From: Planctomycetota bacterium
Lineage (GTDB): Bacteria; Planctomycetota; UBA8742; UBA2392
Reading direction: 5' to 3'
Assembly: GCA_027493625.1 (NCBI GenBank)
Contig: JAOSKM010000001.1
Location: 401,489-465,488 of the forward strand
DNA length: 64,000 bases
Below are positions 27,050 through 34,801 of this stretch, piece after piece (the first letter of the stretch is position 1; every line of letters begins with the position of its first letter). Made by a program: the position numbers and the translations under genes. The notes under the pieces are model-generated. The model saw nothing but the letters and a program-made list of their open reading frames with translations. It did not search any database and was not told the DNA's origin.

Positions 27050-27143
27050 GGACGATTTTGGATTGATGGCCACGATGGCGGTACAGCTCGTTGGGCCAAT
27101 CCAAAATCCACAATCCAAAATCTAAAATCTAAAATCTAAAATC
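27050..27143. repeat. MITE-like dispersed inverted repeat, copy 2
   Basis: ATTTTGGATTGATGGCCACG opens the copy; the centre is CGATGGCGGTACAGCTCG, and the right side is CCAATCCAAAATCCACAATC followed by three AAATCTAAA units. It matches copy 1 at 17432-17534 in layout and central sequence. Here it is intergenic, between prs and the C25 peptidase gene, and could form a long hairpin in the transcript. Confidence 0.75.
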
Positions 27144-27146
27144 GCA

Positions 27147-28100
27147 TCAACCCTTGAACAGCAGGCTTACGGACTCGTTGAAGTGGATGTTGCGGATCGC
27201 CGTGGCCAGCAGCTTGCTTACGCTCAGCACCTTCAGGGTGTCGAACTCCTTGCCCTCAACGGGCACGGTGTCCGTCACGATGCACTCCTTGATCGGCGCG
27301 TTCTTCAGGCGCTCCACGGCCGGGCCGCAGAACAGGGCGTGGGTGCAGGCAACGTAAACTTCCTTGGCGCCGAACTTCATGCAGGCCTTGGCAGCGTCCA
27401 CGATGCTGCCGCCGGTGGCTATCATGTCGTCGATCAGCACGCAGACCTGGCCGTCCACCTTGCCGATCATGTCCATCACCTCGGTCTCTTCGCCGCTGAC
27501 GCGCCGCTTGTCCACGATGGCGAGGCCGGCGTTCAGGCGCTTGGCATAGCCGCGGGCGACCTTCGAGCGCCCGACGTCCGGCGCCACGATGGTCATGTTC
27601 TTGATGCCCTTGTCGGTTTTCAGCTTTTCGAAGTACTCGTTGATCACCGGCGCCGCGTACAGGTGGTCCACCGGGATGTCGAAGAAACCCTGGATCTGCG
27701 CGGCGTGCAGGTCCATGGTCAGCACTCGGTCGCAGCCGGCGCTCACCATGCAGTTGGCGACCATCTTGGCGCTGATCGGAACGCGCCCTTCATCTTTGCG
27801 GTCTTTGCGCGCGTAGCCGTAGTAGGGGACCACGGCCGTGATGCGCTCGGCGCTGGCGCGGCGCGCGGCGTCGGCGAACAGCAGGGCCTCCATCAGGTTG
27901 TCGTTGACGGGCGGGCAGGTGGACTGCACGAAGAAGGTGTCCACGCCGCGGATGTCTTCTTCGATCTTCACGTCGATTTCGCCGTCGGGGAACTTCTCGA
28001 TGCGCGCGTGCCCCAGCGGGATCTCCAGGATGGCGCAGATGGCCTCCGCCAGCTTGCGGTTGCTGTTGCCGGCGAAAATCTTGAGTCCCTTGGTCCGCAT
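27147..28100 (-). CDS. prs: Ribose-phosphate pyrophosphokinase (PRPP synthetase)
   Basis: The 317-residue protein is full length. It has KIFAGNSNRKLAEAI at the start, the ATP/flexible-loop region YYGYARKDRKDEGRVPISAK, the MDLHAAQIQGFFDIPVDHLY metal-binding signature and the PRPP loop VCVLIDDMIATGGS. It makes PRPP from ribose 5-phosphate and ATP for nucleotide, His and Trp synthesis. It follows glmU with a 15-base gap, a linkage seen in many bacteria. Confidence 0.97.
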   Translation of the reverse strand: MRTKGLKIFAGNSNRKLAEAICAILEIPLGHARIEKFPDGEIDVKIEEDIRGVDTFFVQSTCPPVNDNLMEALLFADAARRASAERITAVVPYYGYARKDRKDEGRVPISAKMVANCMVSAGCDRVLTMDLHAAQIQGFFDIPVDHLYAAPVINEYFEKLKTDKGIKNMTIVAPDVGRSKVARGYAKRLNAGLAIVDKRRVSGEETEVMDMIGKVDGQVCVLIDDMIATGGSIVDAAKACMKFGAKEVYVACTHALFCGPAVERLKNAPIKECIVTDTVPVEGKEFDTLKVLSVSKLLATAIRNIHFNESVSLLFKG

Positions 28101-28115
28101 CGTTGTGCCCTTTCG

Positions 28116-29387
28116 CTAACTCTTCTTGCGCAGTTCCCGTGCCGGCGCGCCCACCACTATAGTGTCGTCCGGGACGTCCTTGCCGTGGGGGACTACCGTG
28201 TTCGCGCCGGTCTGTGCATTCTTACCTACCTTCACCGGCGCCACCAGCACCGTGCCGCAGCCGATGAAGGCGTTGTCTCCGACCTCGGTGTGATGTTTGG
28301 CCTTGCCGTCGTAGTTGGCCACGATGCTGCCCGCCCCGATGTTCACGCCGCTGCCCAGCGTCACGTCGCCCAGGTAGGCCAGGTGGCCTGACTTGGTGCC
28401 GTCGCCGTACACGGCGTTCTTGGTTTCGACGAACGCGCCCACCTTGCAGTCGTTGCCCAGCCTCGTGCCGCCGCGCAGGTGCGCAAAGGGACCGATCTCG
28501 CAGCGCTCGCCGATCACCACCCCGGCGCGGATCACGCTGTGGGGCCAGATCACCGTGTCGCGCCCGATGCTGCAGCCGGCCTCGATGTAGCAGCTCTCGG
28601 GCTGGTAGACGCTGACGCCCTGTTCGATCATCAGCTCGTCGAGAATGCGTTCGCGCGCGAGCCGGTCGGCCTCGGCCAGCTGCTTGCGGTTATTGATGCC
28701 CATCACCTCAGTGTGGTCGTCGCAGGCGCAGGCCGCGACCCGGTTGCCGGCGTCGGCCAGCAGGCGCACTGTGTCGGTCAGGTAGTACTCGCCCTGGGCG
28801 TTGTCGGTGTCCAGCTTGTCGAGTACCGACATCAGTTTCGTGCAGTCGTACAGCCAGGTTCCGGTGTTGATTTCCTGAATCGCCTCCTGCTGCGGCGCCA
28901 GGTCGCGCTGCTCCACGATGCGGCGCACACGCCCCAGGCCGTCGCGCACGATGCGCCCGTAGCCGCGCGGCTCCGGCAGCAGCGCGGTCAGGATGGTGCA
29001 GGCAGCCTCCTCGCTGACGTGCATGTGGCGCAGCAGCTCAAGGGTGCGCGGGCGGATCAGCGGCACGTCGCCGCACAGCACTGCCACATCGCCGTTGAAG
29101 CCAGCCAGCGCCTCGCGCGCCTGCATTACCGCGTGGCCGGTGCCGTGCTGGGGTTCCTGGGTCACGAAGCGGGTGTTGGCGCGGCCGGAGAACTTCTCGC
29201 GCACGCGCTCACTTTCGTGGCCCACGACCACGATGGTTTCCGCCGCACCCATGGCCTCGGCCTGCTCCAGCACCCACTGAAGTACCGGCACGCCCGCCAT
29301 CTTGTGCAGCACCTTGGGCGTGGCGGACTTCATGCGCGTGCTTTTGCCCGCGGCAAGGACCACGACTTTCAACGGCCGATCAGCCAT
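28116..29387 (-). CDS. glmU: Bifunctional UDP-GlcNAc pyrophosphorylase / glucosamine-1-phosphate acetyltransferase
   Basis: From ATG 29387 the protein has 423 residues, slightly shorter than E. coli GlmU (456). The N-terminal uridylyltransferase domain has VVVLAAGKSTRMKSATPKVL, QHGTGHAVMQA and LCGDVPLIRP. The C-terminal left-handed beta helix has hexapeptide repeats (CSIGRDTVIWPHSVIRAGVV, EIGPFAHLRGGTRLG, VETKNAVYGDGTKSGHLAYL, NIGAGSIVANYDG). The enzyme makes UDP-GlcNAc for peptidoglycan and LPS. The upstream frame (19 codons) is open but without a ribosome site; the conserved start is 29387. Confidence 0.96.
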   Translation of the reverse strand: MADRPLKVVVLAAGKSTRMKSATPKVLHKMAGVPVLQWVLEQAEAMGAAETIVVVGHESERVREKFSGRANTRFVTQEPQHGTGHAVMQAREALAGFNGDVAVLCGDVPLIRPRTLELLRHMHVSEEAACTILTALLPEPRGYGRIVRDGLGRVRRIVEQRDLAPQQEAIQEINTGTWLYDCTKLMSVLDKLDTDNAQGEYYLTDTVRLLADAGNRVAACACDDHTEVMGINNRKQLAEADRLARERILDELMIEQGVSVYQPESCYIEAGCSIGRDTVIWPHSVIRAGVVIGERCEIGPFAHLRGGTRLGNDCKVGAFVETKNAVYGDGTKSGHLAYLGDVTLGSGVNIGAGSIVANYDGKAKHHTEVGDNAFIGCGTVLVAPVKVGKNAQTGANTVVPHGKDVPDDTIVVGAPARELRKKS

Positions 29388-29454
29388 CCAGACACCAACG
29401 ACGGGTAGAGGCACGAAGTCTAGCCGCAGGCTCGAAAGGAACAACCCTTGGGCC

Positions 29455-29578
29455 GCAGAGGTCAGGAGGCCGGAGGTCAGAGGTCAGAGAAGGCGGCAGC
29501 AGGCAGTCGGTGGGGGCGAGAAAACGCCAGAGGCCAGGGAGCTTTTCCCTGGCCTCTGAACTCCGACCTCTGATCTCT
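29455..29578. repeat. Repeat of the GGAGGTCAGAGG family with perfect internal hairpin
   Basis: Left part GAGGTCAGGAGGCCGGAGG and GGTCAGAGGTCAGAG; right part inverted (CTCCGACCTCTGATCTC). Inside, AGAGGCCAGGGA pairs perfectly (12 bp) with TCCCTGGCCTCT near 29529-29557. It lies between glmU and the sigma factor gene, and the hairpin may terminate the sigma transcript. Confidence 0.7.
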
Positions 29579-30152
29579 ATGCCGCAGGCATTGCCTTGCC
29601 GGCGAAGCGGTCGCGCAGGAAGGCCTTGGCGCGGTGCAGGCGCGACATCACGGTGCCGATCGGCAGCTTCAGCTTGCTGGCGATGTCCTTGTAGCTGAGC
29701 TCGCCGACGGTGTTCAGCAGCAGCACGTCGCGGTAGCGGCTGTCGAGCTCGCTGAGTCCTTCCTTCAGGTCCTGGTCCAGGCTCTGCAGGAAGTTGTCGT
29801 CCTGGGCCAGCTTGCCCGGGTCCATCACGGCGAAGCGTTCGTCGTTTTCCGGCGCGTCATGGGTTTCGGCCATGTTCTCGACGCCCTCCACGAACACCGA
29901 CTTCACCCGGCGCTTCTTGCGGCGGTACTCGTTGATGAACTGGTTGAACAGGATGCGCCCAAGCCAGGCTTTAAGGTTGGTGCCGGGCTCAAACTGGGCG
30001 AACTTGCGCATGCCCCTGATGTAGGTCTCCTGCACCAGGTCCTCGGCGTCTGCGCGGTTGCGTGTGAGGTGGTAGGCCTGCGCGTACATGTCCTGCATCA
30101 GCGGAAGAGCTTCTTCTTCGAAACGCTGTCTGAGTGTGGTCTTGGTTTTCAT
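29577..30152 (-). CDS. ECF-family RNA polymerase sigma factor
   Basis: ATG 30152 is preceded by GGGAGGGGAAG, a very strong ribosome site; the upstream in-frame Met at 30233 lies inside the promoter. The 191-residue protein has sigma region 2 ([40 protein letters not shown]) and region 4 ([40 protein letters not shown]). The linker is longer than usual ([16 protein letters not shown]...). It directs RNA polymerase to a dedicated promoter set. No anti-sigma gene is adjacent. A near-perfect sigma-70 promoter and a TetR-type operator lie upstream. Confidence 0.93.
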   Translation of the reverse strand: MKTKTTLRQRFEEEALPLMQDMYAQAYHLTRNRADAEDLVQETYIRGMRKFAQFEPGTNLKAWLGRILFNQFINEYRRKKRRVKSVFVEGVENMAETHDAPENDERFAVMDPGKLAQDDNFLQSLDQDLKEGLSELDSRYRDVLLLNTVGELSYKDIASKLKLPIGTVMSRLHRAKAFLRDRFAGKAMPAA

Positions 30153-30231
30153 GGTCTTCCCCTCCCGAAGGTGCGGTGCTTGCCCCCGCCCCTTCCTTAT
30201 TAGTAGCCCGGTTGCTTCGGCTTGCTGGTTC

Positions 30232-30259
30232 ATTGTATGAAAATCAGTTTACTTGTCAA
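30232..30259 (-). promoter_or_regulatory. Strong sigma-70 promoter of the ECF sigma factor gene
   Basis: On the minus strand TTGACA (30259-30254) and TACAAT (30237-30232) are spaced by 16 bases. The pair matches consensus at 11 of 12 positions and lies 80 bases upstream of the start at 30152. Confidence 0.85.
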
Positions 30260-30293
30260 GCAACAGTACTGGTCCCTGATTCATTCCACTAAG

Positions 30294-30307
30294 ACAGACC
30301 GGTCTGT
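30294..30307. promoter_or_regulatory. TetR-type operator upstream of the sigma factor promoter
   Basis: ACAGACCGGTCTGT is a perfect 14-bp palindrome, 35 bases upstream of the -35 of the sigma gene and just past the tetR stop. It shares the core CAGACCNGTCTG with the palindrome in the tetR-ubiX promoter region (30935-30946). Confidence 0.75.
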
Positions 30308-30325
30308 TTTATCATTCCAAAATTT

Positions 30326-30919
30326 TTAATCCTCAAGGCCCAACCGCACGGCCACGATCCGCCACGCCGTCTCCGCCGGCCAGGTGCAGCGGTGCACTGG
30401 CGAGGCCGCGAACACGGCCTCGGCCAGCAGGTAGATCTCGTCGGAAAGGTCCTGGATTTCCTCTTCAGTCTTGTCGCCGCCGCGGAAGTGCGCGCTTACC
30501 AGCTCGCTCAGGAACTGGCGGAACACGCCCTTGTGCCAGCGCACCAACTCACGTACGCGGCTGCCCGCGTCGCGGAATTCGCTCACCATATTGAGGTAGG
30601 CGCAGCCGTTGGCCGCCGAGCCGCAGCTGCACGAGCTGCCGAGCCATTCGAACACCCGGCCGATTTTTTCAGCGGGCGTCTTGCCCTGGGCGATCACCGC
30701 ACGCAACTCAGCCATCATGCGCTCGTGGCGCTGCTCCAGTGAAACCACCAGCAGGTCTTCCTTGGTCTTGAAATGGTGGTAGAAACTGGCCTTGCAGATG
30801 CCGGCCTGCTTGATGACCTCGTTGATGCCGGTGGCGCCGTAGCCCTTTTCGTAAAAGAGCCGCGCCGCCGTTTCGAGCAGGCGGTCACGCACGTTGAGCT
30901 TTTCAGCAGTTCCGGCCAT
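30326..30919 (-). CDS. TetR family transcriptional repressor
   Basis: From ATG 30919 the 197-residue protein has the TetR HTH: NVRDRLLETAARLFYEKGYG, ATGINEVIKQAGICKASFYH, HFKTKEDLLV. The ligand domain (KIGRVFEWLGSSCSCGSAAN, GCAYLNMVSEF) has a Cys-rich CGSAANGCAYL stretch, as in the YjdC/AcrR-like LfrR group. The frame is open far upstream, but only as antisense of ubiX. It is divergent from ubiX; a CAGACCAGTCTG palindrome sits in its own promoter and another before the sigma gene, so it probably represses itself, possibly ubiX, and the sigma factor gene. The inducer is unknown. Confidence 0.92.
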   Translation of the reverse strand: MAGTAEKLNVRDRLLETAARLFYEKGYGATGINEVIKQAGICKASFYHHFKTKEDLLVVSLEQRHERMMAELRAVIAQGKTPAEKIGRVFEWLGSSCSCGSAANGCAYLNMVSEFRDAGSRVRELVRWHKGVFRQFLSELVSAHFRGGDKTEEEIQDLSDEIYLLAEAVFAASPVHRCTWPAETAWRIVAVRLGLED

Positions 30920-30934
30920 GAAGGAAGTGTATAC

Positions 30935-30946
30935 CAGACCAGTCTG
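30935..30946. promoter_or_regulatory. TetR operator in the tetR-ubiX divergent promoter
   Basis: CAGACCAGTCTG (inverted repeat CAGAC-N2-GTCTG) lies 15 bases upstream of the tetR start. On the minus strand it falls between TTGCCA and TATACA, a plausible but short-spaced (15 bp) promoter, which suits autorepression. Confidence 0.7.
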
Positions 30947-30998
30947 TCTGGCAACGAAAAATTGAGGACTATTCCAGTCTTTTTTCAAACCGAGTGGT

Positions 30999-31601
30999 AT
31001 GGCAGGAACAGACCGAGTTGTGGTTGCAGTCACAGGCGCCTCCGGCATCCAGTACGCCCAGCGCCTGCTGCAAGTCCTTGGGCAACAGGGGCTTGAGACC
31101 CACGTCGTGTTCAGCGAGGCTGCCTTTGACGTCTGGAAGGCCGAGATGGACATACCCTGCGACCCCGGCAAGCCAGACCTGAAGGCGTTCACCGGCACGG
31201 ATGGCGACTTCCGCCTGTACCGCAACAGCCAGGTCGGCGCGCCGCCCGCCAGCGGCAGCTTCCGCCACCGCGGCATGGTGATCTGCCCTTGCACCATGAG
31301 CACCCTCGGCCGTGTTGCGAACGGTACCGGTGAGGGGCTGATCGGCCGCGCCGCCGAGGTCGCGCTGAAGGAGCGCCGCAAGCTGCTGCTGGTGACGCGC
31401 GAAACGCCGCTGTCGCTGATCGCCCTGCGCAACATGGTGCAGGTGACGGAGGCCGGTGGAACCATCATCGACGCCAACCCCGGTTTCTACACGCGGCCGC
31501 AGACGGTGCAGGAGATGATCGACTTCGTGGTGGCCCGTGTGCTGGATCATCTGGGCATCGACCACCAACTGACCAAGCGCTGGGGCGAGAAGCAGAAGTA
31601 A
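30999..31601 (+). CDS. ubiX: Flavin prenyltransferase UbiX
   Basis: The 200-residue protein has the UbiX/Pad1 flavoprotein fold: VVVAVTGASGIQYAQRLLQV (FMN phosphate loop), MVICPCTMSTLGRVANGTGE (the S/T-rich FMN site), LLLVTRETPLSLIALRNM (LxxRE-PL motif) and GGTIIDANPGFYTRPQTVQE. It prenylates FMN with dimethylallyl phosphate to give the prFMN cofactor of UbiD-family decarboxylases. No UbiD is in the window. It is divergent from tetR and shares the intergenic region with the CAGACCAGTCTG operator. Confidence 0.95.
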   Translation: MAGTDRVVVAVTGASGIQYAQRLLQVLGQQGLETHVVFSEAAFDVWKAEMDIPCDPGKPDLKAFTGTDGDFRLYRNSQVGAPPASGSFRHRGMVICPCTMSTLGRVANGTGEGLIGRAAEVALKERRKLLLVTRETPLSLIALRNMVQVTEAGGTIIDANPGFYTRPQTVQEMIDFVVARVLDHLGIDHQLTKRWGEKQK

Positions 31602-31648
31602 GCGGCATGCGTGCAGTGGCATGCGCATCCTGCGCATGAGTAGTTCCG

Positions 31649-31707
31649 CGCGCTTCCAGCGCGTGACGCCTTGGCTGGAAGCCAAGGCGTCACGCGCTGG
31701 AAGCGCG
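31649..31707. repeat. Perfect 28-bp inverted repeat with 3-base loop
   Basis: The left arm starts CGCGCTTCCAGCGCGTGACG at 31649 and ends at 31676; GGA is the loop; the right arm at 31680-31707 is its exact complement. It lies in the 200-base gap between ubiX and tRNA-Pro, with weaker outward pairing (TGAGT with ACTCA). It could be a strong terminator or a palindromic repeat element; no T-run follows. Confidence 0.85.
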
Positions 31708-31806
31708 TGCCACTCACGGCCGCAACCCGCACACGTTCAGAAATGGCCCGGCGCTTGCCGGGTCGGGCTGTGGTGATACACTTCCGCCCTCGCCGAACGA
31801 GACAGT

Positions 31807-31883
31807 CGGGGCGTAGCTCAGCCTGGTAGAGCGCTTCGTTCGGGACGAAGAGGCCGCAGGTTCAAATCCTGTCGCCCCGACCA
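31807..31883 (+). tRNA. tRNA-Pro (anticodon CGG)
   Basis: CGGGGCG and CGCCCCG form the 7-bp acceptor stem. The D arm is GCTC...GAGC, the anticodon stem CTTCG/CGAAG encloses TTCGGGA with anticodon CGG at 31841-31843, and the T arm is GCAGG-TTCAAAT-CCTGT. The discriminator A and CCA are encoded. The 3' half starting exactly at the anticodon is duplicated at 40851 by an integrative element. Confidence 0.97.
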
Positions 31884-31888
31884 TGAAA
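31841..31888. other. attL, 48-bp direct repeat at tRNA-Pro 3' half
   Basis: Starts at the first anticodon base (CGGGACGAAGAGGCC...) and ends five bases after the CCA (CCATGAAA). Identical to 40851-40898. Confidence 0.93.
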
Positions 31889-31891
31889 ATA

Positions 31892-31919
31892 GGGCTTCCG
31901 CAAGGAAGCCCGTTTTCTT
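31892..31919 (+). terminator. tRNA terminator supplied by the element
   Basis: GGGCTTCC pairs with GGAAGCCC around GCAA, followed by GTTTTCTT. An equivalent hairpin follows attR at 40899, so the element carries a substitute terminator together with the substitute tRNA 3' half. Confidence 0.85.
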
Positions 31920-31945
31920 GGCACCAAGGTTTTCACCAAACTCGG
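31918..31945. promoter_or_regulatory. Candidate left arm-type integrase sites
   Basis: TTGGCACCAAGG followed by TTCACCAAACTC resembles the pair of GGCACCAAACT repeats at the right end (40711-40733). Imperfect, so only suggestive. Confidence 0.4.
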
Positions 31946-31948
31946 GTT

Positions 31949-32788
31949 TTACGATCCCGCGTTGGCCTCGAGGCGCTTCTTGAGAATCTCGCCGCGCAGC
32001 TCTTCCATGTGGCGGCGCACCCACTGCATATCCTGGTACAGGCGGTCAGGCACGCGCAGGGGAAGCTCCGGCATGCGCAGCCCGCGTAGGCGCTCGGCGG
32101 TGTTTTCGTTGACCTTGTCGATCACCTTCTGAAGTGCCGCATCGCGCTTATCTTCGCTCAACTTCTTCAGCTCGCGCGCCTCGCGTTCGGCGTAGAACGC
32201 CTTGAGGAATACCCGGCGGTTGGCTGCCTGAGCCTCAATCGCGGCGTCCGCTTGCGACTGCTCACCCAGCAGGCCGCTCACGCGCTCATCGAGCGCGGTG
32301 TCAAACACTTCCCCGGCCGTCTTCGCGCCGAGGCGGCGATTCAGGAGCTGGTACAGCAGCCGCCCGGCCGGGTTGAGAGGGTTGCGGCGGTAGAGGTCCG
32401 CCAGGCTTTCGTTGACCTCCTGGCGGATCGCTTGCTTGATCGTCTTGCCGTCTTCGTGCGCCTCGAGCAGGGCGGAGCCTATTGCTGAAGCCTTGCCGAT
32501 TCCGTACGCGGCGGCGTAGCCGATCACGGCCGCTCCGCCGGCGCCGGTTCCCCGCGCGCGCGACATGACGGCGCCCTTGATGTCGCCCCGCAAGAGCCCT
32601 TCATCGAGCAGGCCGCGACTGCGCGCCTGGTCGATCAGCGAGCTGATACGCCCGGCCTGTTGCGTCTTCCGGCTTGCGACGTCGGCCTTGGCTGAGACGC
32701 TGTCCAGCTCGCGCGCGACTCGGCGCGCGCTGCTTACGGCGTCGCGCTCGTTGAGGTCCAACTCGACTACGGTGCGTTCAGTTCCCAT
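31949..32788 (-). CDS. Element protein, paralogue B of a duplicated family, unknown
   Basis: ATG 32788 follows GGGAGAGCG and gives [20 protein letters not shown], which aligns with the start of the protein at 33134-33991; the frame upstream is open but not homologous. The protein (279 residues) has three parts: an N-terminal helix with [18 protein letters not shown], a Gly/Ala-rich hydrophobic stretch ([20 protein letters not shown]) followed by ALLEAHEDG, and a C-terminal helical, charged half with [32 protein letters not shown] and a repeated Arg/Glu-rich tail. Paralogue A carries the same signatures. No known family. The central hydrophobic segment suggests a membrane-active or virion-internal protein, but that is inference. 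Last gene before attL. Confidence 0.75.
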   Translation of the reverse strand: MGTERTVVELDLNERDAVSSARRVARELDSVSAKADVASRKTQQAGRISSLIDQARSRGLLDEGLLRGDIKGAVMSRARGTGAGGAAVIGYAAAYGIGKASAIGSALLEAHEDGKTIKQAIRQEVNESLADLYRRNPLNPAGRLLYQLLNRRLGAKTAGEVFDTALDERVSGLLGEQSQADAAIEAQAANRRVFLKAFYAEREARELKKLSEDKRDAALQKVIDKVNENTAERLRGLRMPELPLRVPDRLYQDMQWVRRHMEELRGEILKKRLEANAGS

Positions 32789-33137
32789 GACGCTCTCCCG
32801 CCGGCAGGCCCGGCACAAGTCCTACAAGGTCGATCAGGTCCAGCGGTGACGCCTCCGGCACGGCCACCAGGAACCAGCGCCACGCCAGCATATCGAGCTC
32901 GCCGGCCTGCATTGCGAACAGCCGCGCGTCCTCCGCGATCTTGCAGGCGGGCTCCAGGTAGCTGCTCAATCCATTGAGCAGCGCGCCCAGCGTCGCGCCG
33001 ATCACCGGCAGGCCGCCGACCACCAGGCCCATGGGTTCGGTCACCTCGCGGCCGTCGGTCACCATGACGCACAGACGCCAGGGGCCAACCGCGCGGTCGA
33101 GCGCATCAATGACGGCCTGAAGCTTGGCGGAGCTCAT
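32778..33137 (-). CDS. Small element protein, unknown
   Basis: The 119-residue protein lies between the two paralogous genes, overlapping each by a few bases (start 33137 overlaps the upstream stop by four). The sequence is a helix (SSAKLQAVIDALDRAVG), beta strands (WRLCVMVTDGREVTEP), a hydrophobic Gly-rich stretch (MGLVVGGLPVIGATLGALLN) and a helical C-terminal part (ARLFAMQAGELDMLAWRWFL). A membrane or assembly role is possible. Two internal Cys. I do not recognise it. The tight coupling suggests the three proteins work together. Confidence 0.7.
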   Translation of the reverse strand: MSSAKLQAVIDALDRAVGPWRLCVMVTDGREVTEPMGLVVGGLPVIGATLGALLNGLSSYLEPACKIAEDARLFAMQAGELDMLAWRWFLVAVPEASPLDLIDLVGLVPGLPAGERHGN

Positions 33138-33991
33138 GCGCCAACCCCCGCGCCAAGGCGCACTTTCTGGATCGTGCCGCGCAGGCGCTCGCGCAGTTCC
33201 TGCTCCTGCTCGATGCGGCGCTGCAGGGCGGGCGTGAGCTTGGTCGGGAATGACACCGGCTGCAGACCGGCAAGGCGAGCGCTCACGGTTTCGTCGATCT
33301 TCTGGAACGCGCGCTCGCGTTCTTCCAGTCGGCGCTGACGCTCGCGGGCTTCCCGCGCCTGCTGCTGGTCGAACGCCTTCAGGAAGGCGCGGCGGTTGGC
33401 TGCCTGCTGGGCAATGGCGGCGTCAACCGTGGATGTTTCCCCGGTGATTCCGCTGGATGCCAGATCGACGGCTGTGTCCCATGCCAGCCCGGCGCTGGTG
33501 GCGTTGTAGCCGAGCGCTTTGCTCACGGCCTGGTAGCCGAATCGGCCGGCCGGGTTGAGCGGGTTGCCCGCAACTACTCCCGCGACGGCGTGGCGTACTT
33601 TCTGGTCGATGTAGTCTGCGAGGAAGGACGGAATGCCCCCGGCTTCGTGCGCCTCGATCAGGGCGGAGCCGGCTTCTCCGATGGTGCCCGCCGCGTAGGC
33701 GATCAGGCCAGCGACAAGGCCGGCGCCACCGAACCTGGCCAGCTTACCGCCGGCAGGGATGCCGTTGAAGCCGCGTCCCGCGACGGTGGTGAGCAGGCTG
33801 GAGACGTTGCTCCCTCCTAGCAAGCCCTTGGCGTTGGCTTTCTGGAAGAGGCGGTCAACGCGCCCGGCCGTGTTTTGCGCGCGCTGAGCCTTGGCGGCCA
33901 CGCTATCAAGCTCGCGGCTGACTCGGCGGGCGGAGGCTACGGCCTCGCGCTCCTGCATTTCCATTTCAACGACGGTGCGTTCGACGCCCAT
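33134..33991 (-). CDS. Element protein, paralogue A of a duplicated family, unknown
   Basis: ATG 33991 follows GAGGGGG and starts MGVERTVVEMEMQEREAVAS, parallel to [20 protein letters not shown] of the other copy. It has 285 residues. The layout is the same: ARRVSRELDSVAAKAQRAQN, a hydrophobic Gly/Ala segment (FGGAGLVAGLIAYAAGTIGE), [43 protein letters not shown] and an Arg/Glu coiled tail ending GTIQKVRLG. Conserved elements ALIEAHEAG and NPLNPAGR are probably structural. A tail-tape-like or membrane-penetration role is conceivable; no family assigned. Confidence 0.75.
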   Translation of the reverse strand: MGVERTVVEMEMQEREAVASARRVSRELDSVAAKAQRAQNTAGRVDRLFQKANAKGLLGGSNVSSLLTTVAGRGFNGIPAGGKLARFGGAGLVAGLIAYAAGTIGEAGSALIEAHEAGGIPSFLADYIDQKVRHAVAGVVAGNPLNPAGRFGYQAVSKALGYNATSAGLAWDTAVDLASSGITGETSTVDAAIAQQAANRRAFLKAFDQQQAREARERQRRLEERERAFQKIDETVSARLAGLQPVSFPTKLTPALQRRIEQEQELRERLRGTIQKVRLGAGVGA

Positions 33992-33993
33992 GA

Positions 33994-34716
33994 CTACCCC
34001 CTCAGCTTTTTTAGACGGAACATGATGCGCAGCAGGTCACGGCCTGCCAGGCGGCGGCGGGCGGATGCGCTCAGCTCGGACACCCACTTGTCATACTCGG
34101 CGTGGCGGGCCTTGCGCATACGGTCGAAATCGACTCGCGCCAGGCTGCCAAGCCCGCGGGCCTTCAGGTCCGCGAAGTGGTCGATGTAGTTGTTGACGCG
34201 GAACGAACGCCGGTTGGTGACCTGGTGTTTGATCCCGATCCCGACCACGGCGCGCTTGCCGTCGATCTTGCCGATGATGCGCTTGCCCGCCAGTGCCCGC
34301 AGGCTCTTGCCGACCGTTGCGCGGCCGGTGATCGTGATGTCAGGTATCTTCGGGTCGAACACGAAACCGCGCGCGGTCTTGGTGATGATGCGCGGGCTCT
34401 TCAGCGTCTTGAGCACGCCCTTGCGAGCGATGCCCCGGCGCGAGTCGAGCCCGAGGCGCTTTTTGCGCTTGCCCCACTTGTCGCCGTATGGCTTCACCTT
34501 CTGCAGCGCCCCGCTCGTGTTGGCGTACAGGCCCAGCCGCTCGTATCGCGCGGCGAACATCTTGGCGATGGTGCGGGCCTCGAGCTGCATGGCGCGAAGC
34601 AGGCGGCGCCGCAGGGCGCGCAGGGCGGCGTCGAACTCGCGGACTTCACGCGCGGCGCCCATGGCGGCGCGGCGGAGATCCCCGAGGTCTCTTGCTGCTT
34701 TGCTCAGTCCTGCCAT
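33994..34716 (-). CDS. Element protein, basic, possibly a virion morphogenesis (HK97 gp10-like) protein
   Basis: The 240-residue, strongly basic protein begins with a helix (LSKAARDLGDLRRAAMGAAR) and then has YANTSGALQKVKPYGDKWGK, KTARGFVFDPKIPDITITGR, GKRAVVGIGIKHQVTNRRSF and NNYIDHFADL. The order helix, basic loop, beta strands with a receptor-like RRSF motif is loosely like phage tail-completion/HK97-gp10 proteins, but I could not confirm this by sequence. It ends SARRRLAGRDLLRIMFRLKK. It is two bases from paralogue A and likely co-transcribed. Treat the virion role as a guess. Confidence 0.6.
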   Translation of the reverse strand: MAGLSKAARDLGDLRRAAMGAAREVREFDAALRALRRRLLRAMQLEARTIAKMFAARYERLGLYANTSGALQKVKPYGDKWGKRKKRLGLDSRRGIARKGVLKTLKSPRIITKTARGFVFDPKIPDITITGRATVGKSLRALAGKRIIGKIDGKRAVVGIGIKHQVTNRRSFRVNNYIDHFADLKARGLGSLARVDFDRMRKARHAEYDKWVSELSASARRRLAGRDLLRIMFRLKKLRG

Positions 34717-34801
34717 AGGTGCCTCTTCCGGTGCGTCCTTCTGCCTGTCGCCCTGGAGCCCGCTATTTTGCGCCCTCCGGGGTGGGCTCCGTATCCGTTC
34801 A

